DNA from: Blautia pseudococcoides
GTDB taxonomy: Bacteria > Bacillota > Clostridia > Lachnospirales > Lachnospiraceae
Length of the DNA: 64,000 nucleotides
Reading direction: 5' to 3'
NCBI RefSeq assembly: GCF_001689125.2
Contig: NZ_CP015405.2
Coordinates: forward strand, 2,893,001-2,957,000
Shown: positions 43,201 to 52,451 of the stretch, piece by piece
How positions within the stretch are numbered: position 1 is the stretch's first letter
How the letters are laid out: each line of letters starts with the position of its first letter
Position numbers and translations under genes: made by a program
Notes under the pieces: generated by a model
Told to the model about the DNA's origin: nothing
What the model saw: the letters and a program-made list of their open reading frames with translations, nothing else
Databases searched by the model: none

Positions 43201-45519
43201 TTACTGCCCGATCAATTCATCTATTGTGAATCTCTCATATTTCAGTATGTTCTTTAAATGCAGTTCATTTCTTGACCATGAATCATATTTTTCATACAGC
43301 AGGCCAATCTCGCCGCTTGGCAGCTCTGTCAGACAGGAATAGGAATATCCCATCTGCGGATCGTCAATAGCATAGCAATACTTCCATTCCACAGAATATT
43401 TATTGACCCCGGTTTCCCCCGTATCATGTATCAGTCCAACCCAGATCTTACCGTTCTTCCGGCCCTCTGTGGCGTTTGGTGAAGACAGGATTATGGCCGG
43501 TTTTCCGTCAACAGGTTCAGAGTAATTGATAACGGACAACTGTGTGCCGTAAGAAGTTGTACTGATTCCTGTCAATGGAACTCTGTCGCTCCAAGTCTCT
43601 CCTCCGTCAACGCTTGTGACTTCCGCGATATAACCGGAGCCTGTGCGCAGATATGTTTTCAAGGAGCCGTCCGGCATCTCAACGATCTGTGCTTCCGCTG
43701 TGGCGCCGCCTGTCCGGTCATCCGCTTCCACATAAGTCCAGTTATCCCCATGGTCATCACTGTACATAAAGCCAAGTTCTGCCGAAGATTTGGAGTACAG
43801 GGGAACCAGCAGCCTTCCCGCGTATTCACCTGTTGTTATCTGCTTGCCGACGCCGGGACCCACCACTAAAAATTTAGACTCCTCAGGCTTAAAGGTACTG
43901 ACAATATTCAGGTCAGACCATGTCTCTCCCTCATCATCCGAATATCTCATGGCAAGATAATTTGTTGGAAACGCCTTAAAAACAGAATCTTTATAAAATA
44001 TGTTCATATTTACATCTACATCCGTCTGTGTCTCCAAAAGAGTCGAACCTTCAAAATTATAATCATACTGTCTGCAGGTCAGATTATTTCCGTTCTGGTA
44101 AAGATCATATTCCCCGTCTACCGTATATTCGGTTGGCTCACCTGTGGTATCGTTATAAATAACACCGTTTTCACGGACAGAATAATTGTAAGCACCCGCT
44201 CCATCTTCATGCCATCTGAGTTTCAGATATTTTTTGCCGTCTATCTCTTTAAAACCAGACCCTACAGAGGCATTGGAGCTGCCAATTCCTGCGGGCATCA
44301 GATCCGCAAAAAGAAATACTCTTTTCGTTTCCTTATCCTCCAGCAATACAGGGTCAATATAAGAAGCGCTTCCCTGGATCTGTACATTCTTACCTACAGA
44401 GTCCCTTGGCCAGTCTATATTTTTTGCCACGTAATCCTCAAATTTTAACGGCAGTATAGGCTCTCCCCATGTATTTCCCCCGTCTGTGCTCTTGGCAAAC
44501 GCAATATTAATTTTACTTTTGGAATCATGGGTTCCTCCATATCTGGCGTCTGCTGCAGCCAAAACAGTCCCGGAATCCAAAGTCAGCAGGGAGGGTATCC
44601 TAAAATAATTGGATTGTGTAGCGTCCCCCGCGTAGAAAATATTTTCTGCGTAAGCCGTCTCTCCTGTTGTCCCGATCAATTCCTCATCAGAGAGAACATC
44701 ACTGTATATTTTCATGTTTCCTATAGTCCCTCCAAAAGGATAAGCCACACTGCCCTGACGCATGGTTCCTCCCAAAGTGACGTTATCCACTCCGGTAATA
44801 TCACTGATAAATTTAAAATCATCCTCGTCCAATACCGCCAGCAATTCTCCGTTGGCGAACAGCTTATACTGTTTATTTTCCGAATCCGCCTTGAACGCAA
44901 CCGTATTAAACACTCTTTCCCCTTTATAGAGGCCGCGGACTGCCGCCGGTCTGTCAAGGGTATATTTAAACACCCCATCCGTATTTCTCAGCTCCATACC
45001 CACACCACCTGAACTTGTCACATAGATATGGAAATGTCTGTTCTGGTTCCCTGCCGTGCTGTTTCCCACACTGAACAAAGTCTGAATGGCATTTTGGCTT
45101 GTGGATTTATAAGAAATAACAATAGTACCCTGGGTTAACGCTTTTACAGATTCAGCTCCCTGCTCTTCATCCAGACTATATCCCTGTCCTTCCTGGATCT
45201 CTATATTATCCGCTTCTAAAACAGGCGTTCCCATTGCCGTTTCCACAAGCTCTGTGTTCCCGGCTTCCTGCTCTGTCTCTGCTTCTTGCAGGTCAGTATT
45301 TTCCTGTTCCTCCGCTGTCTCTGCTTCTTGCAGGTCAGTATTTTCCTGTTCCTGCTCTGTCTCTGCTTCTTGAAGGGCAGTATTTTCCTGTTCCTGCTCT
45401 GTCTCTATTTCTGTTTCTGATAAATTCCGACTGTCCACTGCTGCATAAACATTGAAGGAAGCAGCACAAACTGCCGATGCGACTGCAAATACAACGATTC
45501 TTTTCTTGAATTTATACAT
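43201..45519 (-). CDS. Secreted sialidase (GH33) with LamG-like domain, probably intramolecular trans-sialidase
   Basis: The 772-residue protein has a signal peptide (1-27, ending VYA), four acidic tandem repeats of about 14 residues (about 33-95), a laminin-G/concanavalin-like domain (about 100-285) and a GH33 six-blade propeller (about 295-765). The propeller shows the arginine motif YFRIPSLL and Asp boxes STDGGNTW, SDDEGETW, SDDHGDNW and SVDGGETW. It removes sialic acid from host glycans. The order of domains and the adjacent NanOx-like gene resemble the R. gnavus NanH that releases 2,7-anhydro-Neu5Ac, which is inference. No sortase motif is seen, so the enzyme is probably released. It is the last gene of the operon. 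Confidence 0.9.
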   Translation of the reverse strand: MYKFKKRIVVFAVASAVCAASFNVYAAVDSRNLSETEIETEQEQENTALQEAETEQEQENTDLQEAETAEEQENTDLQEAETEQEAGNTELVETAMGTPVLEADNIEIQEGQGYSLDEEQGAESVKALTQGTIVISYKSTSQNAIQTLFSVGNSTAGNQNRHFHIYVTSSGGVGMELRNTDGVFKYTLDRPAAVRGLYKGERVFNTVAFKADSENKQYKLFANGELLAVLDEDDFKFISDITGVDNVTLGGTMRQGSVAYPFGGTIGNMKIYSDVLSDEELIGTTGETAYAENIFYAGDATQSNYFRIPSLLTLDSGTVLAAADARYGGTHDSKSKINIAFAKSTDGGNTWGEPILPLKFEDYVAKNIDWPRDSVGKNVQIQGSASYIDPVLLEDKETKRVFLFADLMPAGIGSSNASVGSGFKEIDGKKYLKLRWHEDGAGAYNYSVRENGVIYNDTTGEPTEYTVDGEYDLYQNGNNLTCRQYDYNFEGSTLLETQTDVDVNMNIFYKDSVFKAFPTNYLAMRYSDDEGETWSDLNIVSTFKPEESKFLVVGPGVGKQITTGEYAGRLLVPLYSKSSAELGFMYSDDHGDNWTYVEADDRTGGATAEAQIVEMPDGSLKTYLRTGSGYIAEVTSVDGGETWSDRVPLTGISTTSYGTQLSVINYSEPVDGKPAIILSSPNATEGRKNGKIWVGLIHDTGETGVNKYSVEWKYCYAIDDPQMGYSYSCLTELPSGEIGLLYEKYDSWSRNELHLKNILKYERFTIDELIGQ
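45262..45420. repeat. Tandem repeat inside the sialidase gene (about 42 bp units)
   Basis: Three to four units of about 42 bp (each containing GTCAGTATTTTCCTGTTC or a close variant) encode the repeated EQENTDLQEAET segment after the signal peptide. Such arrays change copy number easily and so lengthen or shorten the linker. Confidence 0.75.
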
Positions 45520-45523
45520 AGCT

Positions 45524-46636
45524 TTATTCTCCTATTATTTCACTTAACTGCACTTTACGGTTCTCATATCTGGACATGGTACATGCGTCCGCTGTTGCGA
45601 TGGCGGCTCTTGCTGCCTCACCTGTCAGCAGGGGTCTGAACTCATCATCGGCTGTTGCTCCATGCATGATCCCATTTAAATATTTCATCTCATTTTTCAT
45701 AATACTGTGCAGCCACATAGGCGGCTTTTTACCCGGTTTTCCGTACATAATGGCCCCGTCCATCTCGGTTCCGTGGTATATCCTGGTGCGGTCATCATCC
45801 TCTTCCCGGGATTCATGCACCAGGAAATGCTCCTCTTTTCCGTCCACTTTCAAGGTCCCTCCGCAGTCGCACATATCAATACGGATAGCCCCCTTTGTAC
45901 CCTGGACCAGTACATAATGTTCCGGCCAGTGGAAGGCTGAACCCCATTCCAATACTGCGTAACGGTTGTCAGGAAACTCCATATTTACAAACAGCATGTC
46001 GTCCTCATCGCCAAATTCATCCCCTTGATGGGCAACATTTCCCCCTGTCATGGTGACCGTTTCCGGCATCCCGCCCATCAGGAACTGCACACAGTCCAGC
46101 TCGTGAATATGGTGATACAGATGCCCTCCTGATTTTTCCCTGATTTTCTTCCAGGAAATGGTTGGCTGCGGTTCTTCCCAGCCGTTTCTGGCAGAATGGC
46201 AGTACAGAACTTTTCCGATCACGCCCTCATTGATCAGTTTTTTCGCGTAACGCACACCCCGGAAGAAATTCATAACATGTCCTGCCATAAATGTGACCCC
46301 ATGCTGCTGGCATGCTTTTACCATCTCATGGCAGTCTTTATAGCTCAGTGCAATAGGTTTCTCACAGAAAACATTTACTCCGTGTTCCGCCGCTTTTACG
46401 ACCGGCTCTTTATGCAGATAATTGGGCGTTGCCACGATCACTGCGTCCACATCCTGGCGGCTGTACAGGGTATCCAAATCTGTTTCCACGTCACATCCCA
46501 GTTCTTCTGCCACAGGCTGCGCATTTTCCGGGTCAAGGACCGCCACGATTTTAGCGCCTTCCTGTTCCTTCATAATACGCCCCAGCTCTGCACCGAAATA
46601 ACCGGTTCCCACAATTGCGTATCCTATTGTTTTCAT
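45524..46636 (-). CDS. Gfo/Idh/MocA oxidoreductase, NanOx-like (2,7-anhydro-Neu5Ac conversion)
   Basis: The 370-residue protein has the NAD-binding start GYAIVGTGYFGAELGRI, EKPIAL near 97 and HHIHELDCVQFL near 180. It lies between the ABC importer and the sialidase genes, 4 nt from the latter. In R. gnavus the oxidoreductase at this place converts imported 2,7-anhydro-Neu5Ac to Neu5Ac, with NAD+ as a recycled cofactor. The same role is likely here from context, not from a residue-level check. GGAGG before the ATG at 46636 sets the start. Confidence 0.8.
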   Translation of the reverse strand: MKTIGYAIVGTGYFGAELGRIMKEQEGAKIVAVLDPENAQPVAEELGCDVETDLDTLYSRQDVDAVIVATPNYLHKEPVVKAAEHGVNVFCEKPIALSYKDCHEMVKACQQHGVTFMAGHVMNFFRGVRYAKKLINEGVIGKVLYCHSARNGWEEPQPTISWKKIREKSGGHLYHHIHELDCVQFLMGGMPETVTMTGGNVAHQGDEFGDEDDMLFVNMEFPDNRYAVLEWGSAFHWPEHYVLVQGTKGAIRIDMCDCGGTLKVDGKEEHFLVHESREEDDDRTRIYHGTEMDGAIMYGKPGKKPPMWLHSIMKNEMKYLNGIMHGATADDEFRPLLTGEAARAAIATADACTMSRYENRKVQLSEIIGE

Positions 46637-46661
46637 ATCCATTACCTCCATATATTCTAAA

Positions 46662-47495
46662 TTATTTTACCGCTCCATCCGTCATGCCGCCCGCAATCTT
46701 ATTCTGGATGAACATAAAGAAAATAACAGACGGAACTACCACCAGGGCGGATGCTGCCATCATATCTCCCCAGTTAAGGATCTCAGAACCCTGAAGGGAT
46801 TTCAGGGCTACGGACACAGTCATTTTATCTGTGCTGTTAATAAGAATCAAAGAATACAAAAATTCATTCCATGCGTTAATAAAAGTATAGATGGCGGTTG
46901 CCACGATTCCCGGCATGACCAGGGGAAGTACGATCCTCACAAAAGTCTGGACCTTATTGGCCCCGTCCACTCTTGCCGCCTCCTCGATGCCCAGGGGCAC
47001 GGTTTTGAAAAAGCCTACCAGCATCCACACCGCATACGGCACACTGAAGGAGAGATACACAATGACAAGGCCCATTCTGGTGTTGACAAATCCCAGCTTT
47101 GCCATAACCATGGAGTATGGGATCGCCAGCAGGATCGGCGGAAACATATACGTTGCCACCAGAACCTTTGACATAACAGAGCCCAGCTTCGGAAAGAATC
47201 TCACGATGCCATAGGCCGCCATGGATGAGATCACAATGGCGATACAAGTGGTGGACACCGCAATAATTAAACTGTTGCTGATATTTCCCGCGAAGCCCAA
47301 ATCCTTGATCACATGGACAAAGTTTTCAAGGGTAAATTCTTTCGGCAGAAAGCGGGTGGGATTTGCCGTCAGTTCTCCTGAGGATTTTACGGAACACAGC
47401 AAAACCCACACTAAGGGGAAAAAGGCAATAAAGGACAAAAGGATCAGGTATACATGGCAAAGCCCATTGCCGATCTTTTCTTTTCGATTTGTCAT
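46662..47495 (-). CDS. ABC importer permease (MalG-like), sialic acid type
   Basis: The 277-residue permease has six membrane helices and the EAA loop EAARVDGANKVQTFVRIVLPL near residue 190 that docks the ATPase. Its ATG overlaps the stop of the other permease gene by one base (TGATG), so the two are translationally coupled and pair as a heterodimer. No ATPase gene is present in the operon, so a shared MsmK-type ATPase encoded elsewhere is expected. AAGGAGG lies before the start. Confidence 0.88.
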   Translation of the reverse strand: MTNRKEKIGNGLCHVYLILLSFIAFFPLVWVLLCSVKSSGELTANPTRFLPKEFTLENFVHVIKDLGFAGNISNSLIIAVSTTCIAIVISSMAAYGIVRFFPKLGSVMSKVLVATYMFPPILLAIPYSMVMAKLGFVNTRMGLVIVYLSFSVPYAVWMLVGFFKTVPLGIEEAARVDGANKVQTFVRIVLPLVMPGIVATAIYTFINAWNEFLYSLILINSTDKMTVSVALKSLQGSEILNWGDMMAASALVVVPSVIFFMFIQNKIAGGMTDGAVK

Positions 47496-48382
47496 CACTT
47501 GTCCTCCTTTTCCCATTTTCCGATAATTGTAAAGTAGATCACACAAACCAGCAGCAGGAAGGCCAGCAGGAGCATGGTAACTGCCGATGACCTGCCCAGA
47601 AGTTTCGTTCCCCAGCCCATATTGTAGGCATAAATAGGTACTGTGGTGGTGGCATTTGCCGGGCCTCCTCCTGTGAGAAGATAGATGATATCAAAGTTGT
47701 TGAATACCCAGATGGTACGAAGAACCACCAGCAGGCCGACCACGATCTTAATATGGGGCACTGTAATATGCCAGAACTGCCGGAATTTGGAAGCTCCGTC
47801 AATCTGAGCCGCCTCATACTGGTCCTGAGGGATCGTCTGCAGTGCGGACAGCACATTTACCATGATCATAGGTGCACCAAACCAGACATTGATCAGGATC
47901 AATGTCAAAAACACCAGGCTGCTGTCACTTAAAAACTGCGGGAGTTCACTGCAGATGCCCACCTGGACAAGAATATTGGGAAGGAACCCTGAAACACCGT
48001 TCAGTATCCACTTCCAGGAAAGTGCGATCACAATAGACGGAAACGCCCAGGGAATGATCATCAGGGTTCTGTAAACACCTTTTCCGATCTTTACCCGGTT
48101 GATCGCCAATGCCGCCGTAAATCCTATAAACAACTGGCCCAGAAGGGAACCCAAGGTCCAGAGTATGGATGTAAAAAATGCCTTATAAAAATTAGAGTCC
48201 GATAAAACCGCTTTATAATTTTCTAATCCTTTAAAATCATATGTAGCTTTAATCAGATGCTTGGTAGTCATACTGTAATATAAACTGGAAAAAATAGGAT
48301 ATATGAGCAGTATCCCCACAACCAGCAATGCAGGAAGTACGAAAATCCAGCGGGCATAATCAAATTTTACTTTTCTATTCAC
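47495..48382 (-). CDS. ABC importer permease (MalF-like), sialic acid type
   Basis: The 295-residue permease has six predicted helices and the EAA loop EAAQIDGASKFRQFWHITVPH near residue 200. It is downstream of the binding-protein gene, separated by a stable stem-loop. A GTG start at 48382 fits the GGCGG site better than the TTG three bases earlier. With the partner permease it should move 2,7-anhydro-Neu5Ac or sialic acid across the membrane. Confidence 0.87.
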   Translation of the reverse strand: MNRKVKFDYARWIFVLPALLVVGILLIYPIFSSLYYSMTTKHLIKATYDFKGLENYKAVLSDSNFYKAFFTSILWTLGSLLGQLFIGFTAALAINRVKIGKGVYRTLMIIPWAFPSIVIALSWKWILNGVSGFLPNILVQVGICSELPQFLSDSSLVFLTLILINVWFGAPMIMVNVLSALQTIPQDQYEAAQIDGASKFRQFWHITVPHIKIVVGLLVVLRTIWVFNNFDIIYLLTGGGPANATTTVPIYAYNMGWGTKLLGRSSAVTMLLLAFLLLVCVIYFTIIGKWEKEDK

Positions 48383-48406
48383 CAAAATGCCGCCTTTCTT
48401 AGGGAT

Positions 48407-48442
48407 GGGACTGCCCGCTTATGTGGTGGGTGGGGCAGTCCC
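48407..48442 (-). promoter_or_regulatory. Intercistronic stem-loop between binding protein and permease genes
   Basis: A perfect 10-bp stem GGGACTGCCC / GGGCAGTCCC lies 24 nt downstream of the binding-protein stop. No T-run follows, so it probably protects the upstream mRNA or partly ends transcription, giving more binding protein than permease, as is common for such operons. Confidence 0.6.
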
Positions 48443-48466
48443 TGGTAACATGCTATGTATTCAAAA

Positions 48467-49807
48467 TCACTGTACAGTGCTGAATACCTCATTCAGTTTG
48501 TCTTCCGCTGCCTGTGCAGCTTCTTTCACCTCTGTTCCGTTTGTGATAATATCCTGGAACATGCTCTCTATGATTCCCTGGGAAGTGAGAAGGCCCGCCT
48601 GAACGCTGGGTCCCTGTTCAAACCCTATGGCTGTTCCCATATCCATAGCTTTTGTGATAACCTCTACAGCATTTGAGAATTTCTGTACTGTCTCATTTTC
48701 TTTATATTCCGCCGTATCGGAAATCCCTGTAATGGATGGCAGCATTCCCACCGGGGTTGCTTCCAGGAATTTGATGTAAGTATCTTTTTCGTATAACTTT
48801 TTAATAAATTCCTTACATATTTCCGGATGCTCTGAGTTTTGCCACACCACCATAGGAATATTGGAAGTTTCCGCGCCATAGTCCGGATCATCTGCATTTA
48901 TCTTTGGAAGAGGCGCACAGTCGATCTGGTCCACTAAATCAGGAGAGTTGGTCTCAACACCGCCAATCTGGAAACCGGAGTTAAAATCAAAGGCTGTCTT
49001 TCCCTGGTAAAACAGGGTTGCCTGGTCTAATACCGCATAGTTTACAGAATCCTTTGGGGAACAATTGTTATAAATATCCAGCCAGTAGTTAATGCCATCA
49101 ATAGCCAGGTCACTGGTCAAGTCTGCTTTCAGGTCTTCTGTAAGCAGGCTCCCGCCGCCGCTTCTCACATAGAAGTTCAGGAACCGGGTTCCCATAAGAT
49201 CATTGGAACCGCAGGGGAAAGAACAGCCATAGACGCCGTCTTTTGTAAGTGTTTTGGCTGCCTCCGCAAATTCATCCCAGGTTACAGGGATCTGAAGACC
49301 TGCTGCCTCCAGCAAATCTTTTCTGTACCACATAACCTGCGCGTGGGAATACAGGGGCAGGGAATAACAGGTACCATCCTTTTCCCCCTCTGACAGAGCG
49401 GTCTTTGAAAATTTATCTCTTCCTATATCGTCAATCAGATCATCCAGGGGAACCAGGGCCTCTGCGTCCATCATCTCCACAACATGTCCGGGAAGCGCTG
49501 TACTCATATCCGGCACATTCCCTGAAGCCAGGCCTGTGGTCCACTTCGTATAAAAATCACCCCAGGAAAAAGTCTCGATGGTGATATTCACATCCGGATT
49601 ATCCTTCATAAACTGGTCTGCCGTCTCCTGTATAACCTCCAAACGGGGTCCCTGTGTAAAAGAATGCCAAAAGGTAATGTCTCCTTTCAGTTCCCCTGTT
49701 TTTGCTGTTGTCTGCTCACTTTCTGTACTGCCGTTCTGTCCGCATCCTGCGAGCATGGTGGAAACTATCATTGTCCCCACTAACAATATTGCCAAATTTC
49801 TTTTCAT
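48467..49807 (-). CDS. Extracellular sugar-binding lipoprotein of the ABC importer
   Basis: The 446-residue protein has a lipoprotein signal (MKRNLAILLVGTMIVSTMLAGC, lipobox LAGC at 19-22) and the family 1 sugar-binding fold (DITFWHSFTQGP near 43; VPDMSTALPGHV near 112). In R. gnavus the corresponding SAT2 binding protein is specific for 2,7-anhydro-Neu5Ac. GGAGAG precedes the ATG at 49807. An imperfect palindrome ATAGGTA-TACCTAT at 49870-49888 lies 63 nt upstream and could be an operator. Confidence 0.87.
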   Translation of the reverse strand: MKRNLAILLVGTMIVSTMLAGCGQNGSTESEQTTAKTGELKGDITFWHSFTQGPRLEVIQETADQFMKDNPDVNITIETFSWGDFYTKWTTGLASGNVPDMSTALPGHVVEMMDAEALVPLDDLIDDIGRDKFSKTALSEGEKDGTCYSLPLYSHAQVMWYRKDLLEAAGLQIPVTWDEFAEAAKTLTKDGVYGCSFPCGSNDLMGTRFLNFYVRSGGGSLLTEDLKADLTSDLAIDGINYWLDIYNNCSPKDSVNYAVLDQATLFYQGKTAFDFNSGFQIGGVETNSPDLVDQIDCAPLPKINADDPDYGAETSNIPMVVWQNSEHPEICKEFIKKLYEKDTYIKFLEATPVGMLPSITGISDTAEYKENETVQKFSNAVEVITKAMDMGTAIGFEQGPSVQAGLLTSQGIIESMFQDIITNGTEVKEAAQAAEDKLNEVFSTVQ

Positions 49808-49869
49808 AAAGCTCTCCTTTCTGCTCACTTTGATTCTGTTTTTGATATCGGCCGTATCAATATGTAAAT

Positions 49870-49888
49870 GATAGGTATATTTTACCTA
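49870..49888. promoter_or_regulatory. Palindrome upstream of the binding-protein gene
   Basis: ATAGGTA (49870-49876) and TACCTAT (49882-49888) form a 7-bp inverted repeat with a 5-bp centre, between the AraC gene and the binding-protein gene. A -10 like TAAAAT lies in it on the minus strand, so it may be an internal promoter/operator. Confidence 0.4.
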
Positions 49889-49944
49889 TTTTTTTTGTGT
49901 ACATCTACTAACCAAACGCTCAATAATAGCACTGGACACTTATC

Positions 49945-50802
49945 TTATTCTCTTGCCACCCTCCTGTATTGATTGGGCGTAAACCCAAACGCTGACTTAA
50001 ATTCCCTGATAAAATAATTGGCATCCTCATACCCCACCTCATAGGCAATGTCATTGATATTATCATTGCTCACCAAAAGTGCTCTTGCCGCCGTTGTAAG
50101 ACGGATCTCCCTCACATATTCCATGGGTGTTTTCCCCATATTTTCTTTAAAAAGACTGCTGAACCTCTGTTTGCTCAGTTCCGCCATGTTTGCCATTCGT
50201 TCGGGAGTGTATTTTTCTTTCGGGTGTAGGACTATATAATCTGCCACTACCTGAACCCTTGAATCAATCTGTTTCTTGGTTTTCATGGCTCTTTTTTTAA
50301 TTTTTTCCAAATCATACTCCGCGCTTTTGATCTCCCCTTTGTCTCTGTCTATTTTCTCTCCTCTGACGGAAAGGGAGCCTATGAGCAAATCCAGATATCC
50401 ACGCACAAAACATTTTTTGGCAGTGTGTTCTGTTTTCACCCATCTGTAAATCTCTCTGAAAAAACTGTCCTCGCCCATATTTTCCGTAACTCTTGGTATT
50501 CCGTAATACTCTTTTAAAACATCCTCTCCCTCATAAAAAACAGAGGTGGTAAAACGGATACTGAAAAATTCAAATGTATCGCTGAGTGCATGGCAGGACA
50601 TACTGCACCCGCTGGGTATGTAAACGATCTGGTCCTCTTCCACCAGGATCTCTTCATTATCAATGCAGAACTCTGCCTTCCCTTTCACAATATAACGGAA
50701 AATATTATACGGAATCACTGATTCCGGGTATACCCATGTTCTTCCCATGGAGTACAGATCAATGTAAAGAAACGTAAAACGTATATTGTCAATCACTGAC
50801 AT
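49945..50802 (-). CDS. AraC-family regulator of the sialic acid operon
   Basis: A 285-residue protein with an N-terminal cupin-like domain (EFCIDNEEILVEEDQIVYIP near 50) and a C-terminal double helix-turn-helix (about 190-285; PERMANMAELSKQRFSSLFK and INDIAYEVGYEDANYFIREF). It lies inside the operon, between yhcH and the transporter genes, and should activate it when sialic acid products bind. AGGGGG lies 8 nt before the ATG. Confidence 0.85.
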   Translation of the reverse strand: MSVIDNIRFTFLYIDLYSMGRTWVYPESVIPYNIFRYIVKGKAEFCIDNEEILVEEDQIVYIPSGCSMSCHALSDTFEFFSIRFTTSVFYEGEDVLKEYYGIPRVTENMGEDSFFREIYRWVKTEHTAKKCFVRGYLDLLIGSLSVRGEKIDRDKGEIKSAEYDLEKIKKRAMKTKKQIDSRVQVVADYIVLHPKEKYTPERMANMAELSKQRFSSLFKENMGKTPMEYVREIRLTTAARALLVSNDNINDIAYEVGYEDANYFIREFKSAFGFTPNQYRRVARE

Positions 50803-50972
50803 GCCGTAATCCCCCTTGTATCCTTTTATGCATCCGCTTTCTGCAATAAATAAGACAGCTATCAGTGAAGATACTTTTATCTATCTGCACTTTATAGCTG
50901 CCCGTCCCTTCTCTTACTCTGTTAATTGCCCGTTTATTCCGTATCTTCCCAGTCACGGACCTATGGCCGCGT

Positions 50973-51425
50973 TCACTGCACGCTTATCTTAACCACCACT
51001 TTTTCTATTTTCTCCGGCTTATCCTCCATCATTGCCACCATATGGGCATCACTGGGATAACAAACCATAAAATCACCTGGTTTCAGCAGACTGTGTCCGG
51101 ACGCACGGCCTTTATAAAACCCGATGTCCTTATCCGCGTCATAGGGCACCGTCTCATCCAGTGATCTGACATCCGCTGTGGCGATCCTCTCTTTTCCTGA
51201 CACAATGTAATGTAAATCTATGTACTTTTTATGTGCTTCATAAATACATGCCTCCTCTGGTTTTGATGTAAAGGAAACAGGATTGCAGAAAATTTTATTT
51301 TCAGCGATCACGGTATTGGGCTGAGGGAGCTCCCCCTGGTGCAGGCCCTCCAAATAGCACAGTACCGTATAGAGTGTTTCATACTCCCTGTAGTTTTCCT
51401 TATTCCTGATAGAATCAAAAATCAT
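50973..51425 (-). CDS. YhcH/YjgK/YiaL family protein (DUF386)
   Basis: This 150-residue beta-barrel protein has the conserved EAHKKYIDLHYIVSGKERI near residue 63 and a later GDFMVCYPSDAHM (about 117), the metal-binding histidine/glutamate set of the family. YhcH proteins occur in sialic acid operons of many bacteria and are linked to handling of sialic acid anomers or ManNAc intermediates. AGGAGG lies before the ATG. It is the second gene of the operon. Confidence 0.88.
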   Translation of the reverse strand: MIFDSIRNKENYREYETLYTVLCYLEGLHQGELPQPNTVIAENKIFCNPVSFTSKPEEACIYEAHKKYIDLHYIVSGKERIATADVRSLDETVPYDADKDIGFYKGRASGHSLLKPGDFMVCYPSDAHMVAMMEDKPEKIEKVVVKISVQ

Positions 51426-51460
51426 GGTACTTTCCTCCTGATATTCTTCCCTGTGTGATA

Positions 51461-52171
51461 TTACAGATTGATCTTATATTGATGCAGCGTATTCTTCAAA
51501 ACTGCTGCCATAATTTCATACCCTCTTGCGTTGGGATGCAGACCGTCATAAGTAATGCCTCCCAGCAGCTTGTCCGTTCCCGGAAAGGTGGTGGTAAGAT
51601 AATAATTTACATATATAAGCTTTTTCCTTCTGGCTGTCAGCGCCAGCCATGCATTCATCTCTTTGACATATCTTTTTCGGACCGCCTCATTTAACGATAT
51701 TGGAATGTGTATGGGCAGCAGGGAGGTGAGGATCAAAGTGGTATCCGTATTTTCTGTCTGGCGTATAATATCACTTATATTTCTCTGGGCGGCTGTAAGA
51801 ACCTCCTCATAGGGTGTCGGTTCCAGCCTTCTCCAATAGTCCCCTTCCAGCTCAATGGAATCATTAATGCCAATGCCCATTATGCAGTACCTGGGTTTTA
51901 ACTGCAATGCATCTGCATAAAACCGCCTTTTCAGATATTCTGTAGTGTCTCCGCCGATTCCCCTGTTCACGATCAGCTGTCCCGGCAGATTAAAATATGC
52001 ATTTAACTCCCAGTAATGGGTGATGGAATCCCCAATGAACAGGAAGTCCGGCTTCTGGTCCGTATAAATAAGAGAGTGATTTTTAATGTCAAATTCTTTC
52101 CTTCTGCTGTCCGCTGCTGCCGTTCTGGAAAAATACTCCAGCCTGGCATATCCCTCGTTCGTTGCAATCAT
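51461..52171 (-). CDS. SGNH/GDSL esterase, probable sialate O-acetylesterase
   Basis: The 236-residue protein contains the four SGNH blocks: FIGDSITHYW (Ser near 44), NRGIGGDTT (Gly near 69), GIGINDS (Asn near 98) and DGLHPNARGY (Asp/His near 213). Position at the head of the sialic acid operon suggests that it removes O-acetyl groups from sialic acid. There is no signal peptide, so it works inside the cell. GGAGG lies 8 nt before the ATG at 52171. Confidence 0.83.
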   Translation of the reverse strand: MIATNEGYARLEYFSRTAAADSRRKEFDIKNHSLIYTDQKPDFLFIGDSITHYWELNAYFNLPGQLIVNRGIGGDTTEYLKRRFYADALQLKPRYCIMGIGINDSIELEGDYWRRLEPTPYEEVLTAAQRNISDIIRQTENTDTTLILTSLLPIHIPISLNEAVRKRYVKEMNAWLALTARRKKLIYVNYYLTTTFPGTDKLLGGITYDGLHPNARGYEIMAAVLKNTLHQYKINL

Positions 52172-52222
52172 GTGCCATCCCTCCTTCTCTCCTTTGCACG
52201 AAGTCACCTGCTTTTCTTAAAA

Positions 52223-52228
52223 ATTATA
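52223..52228 (-). promoter_or_regulatory. Probable -10 element of the sialic acid operon
   Basis: A perfect minus-strand TATAAT at 52223-52228 lies about 50 nt before the SGNH gene. No good -35 hexamer is at the right distance, which fits a promoter that needs an activator such as the operon's AraC protein. Confidence 0.45.
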
Positions 52229-52318
52229 GCAAAATGTTTCCGATCTTGATATGGAGTATACACTCAAAAATAGCACAATATGCTCATTTCCAACACTGGA
52301 GCACTGTAAATTCCCCGC

Positions 52319-52368
52319 AAAAAAAGGCTGCCAAAAGGGTCCTTACAAAGAACCTTTTCTGGCAGTCT
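52319..52368 (-). terminator. Terminator of the hypB-DUF5692 operon
   Basis: A long stem (GGCTGCC / GGCAGTC and AAAAGG / CCTTTT pairings, loop about 52341-52347) is followed by seven T residues on the minus strand. It ends the operon before the sialic acid genes. Confidence 0.75.
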
Positions 52369-52451
52369 TCCAATTGCTGGGCACACCTGTTATTCAGATA
52401 CTTTATTATAGCAGATTTTAATTCTGCTGTCTATTTTTTCTCCTGTAAAAG

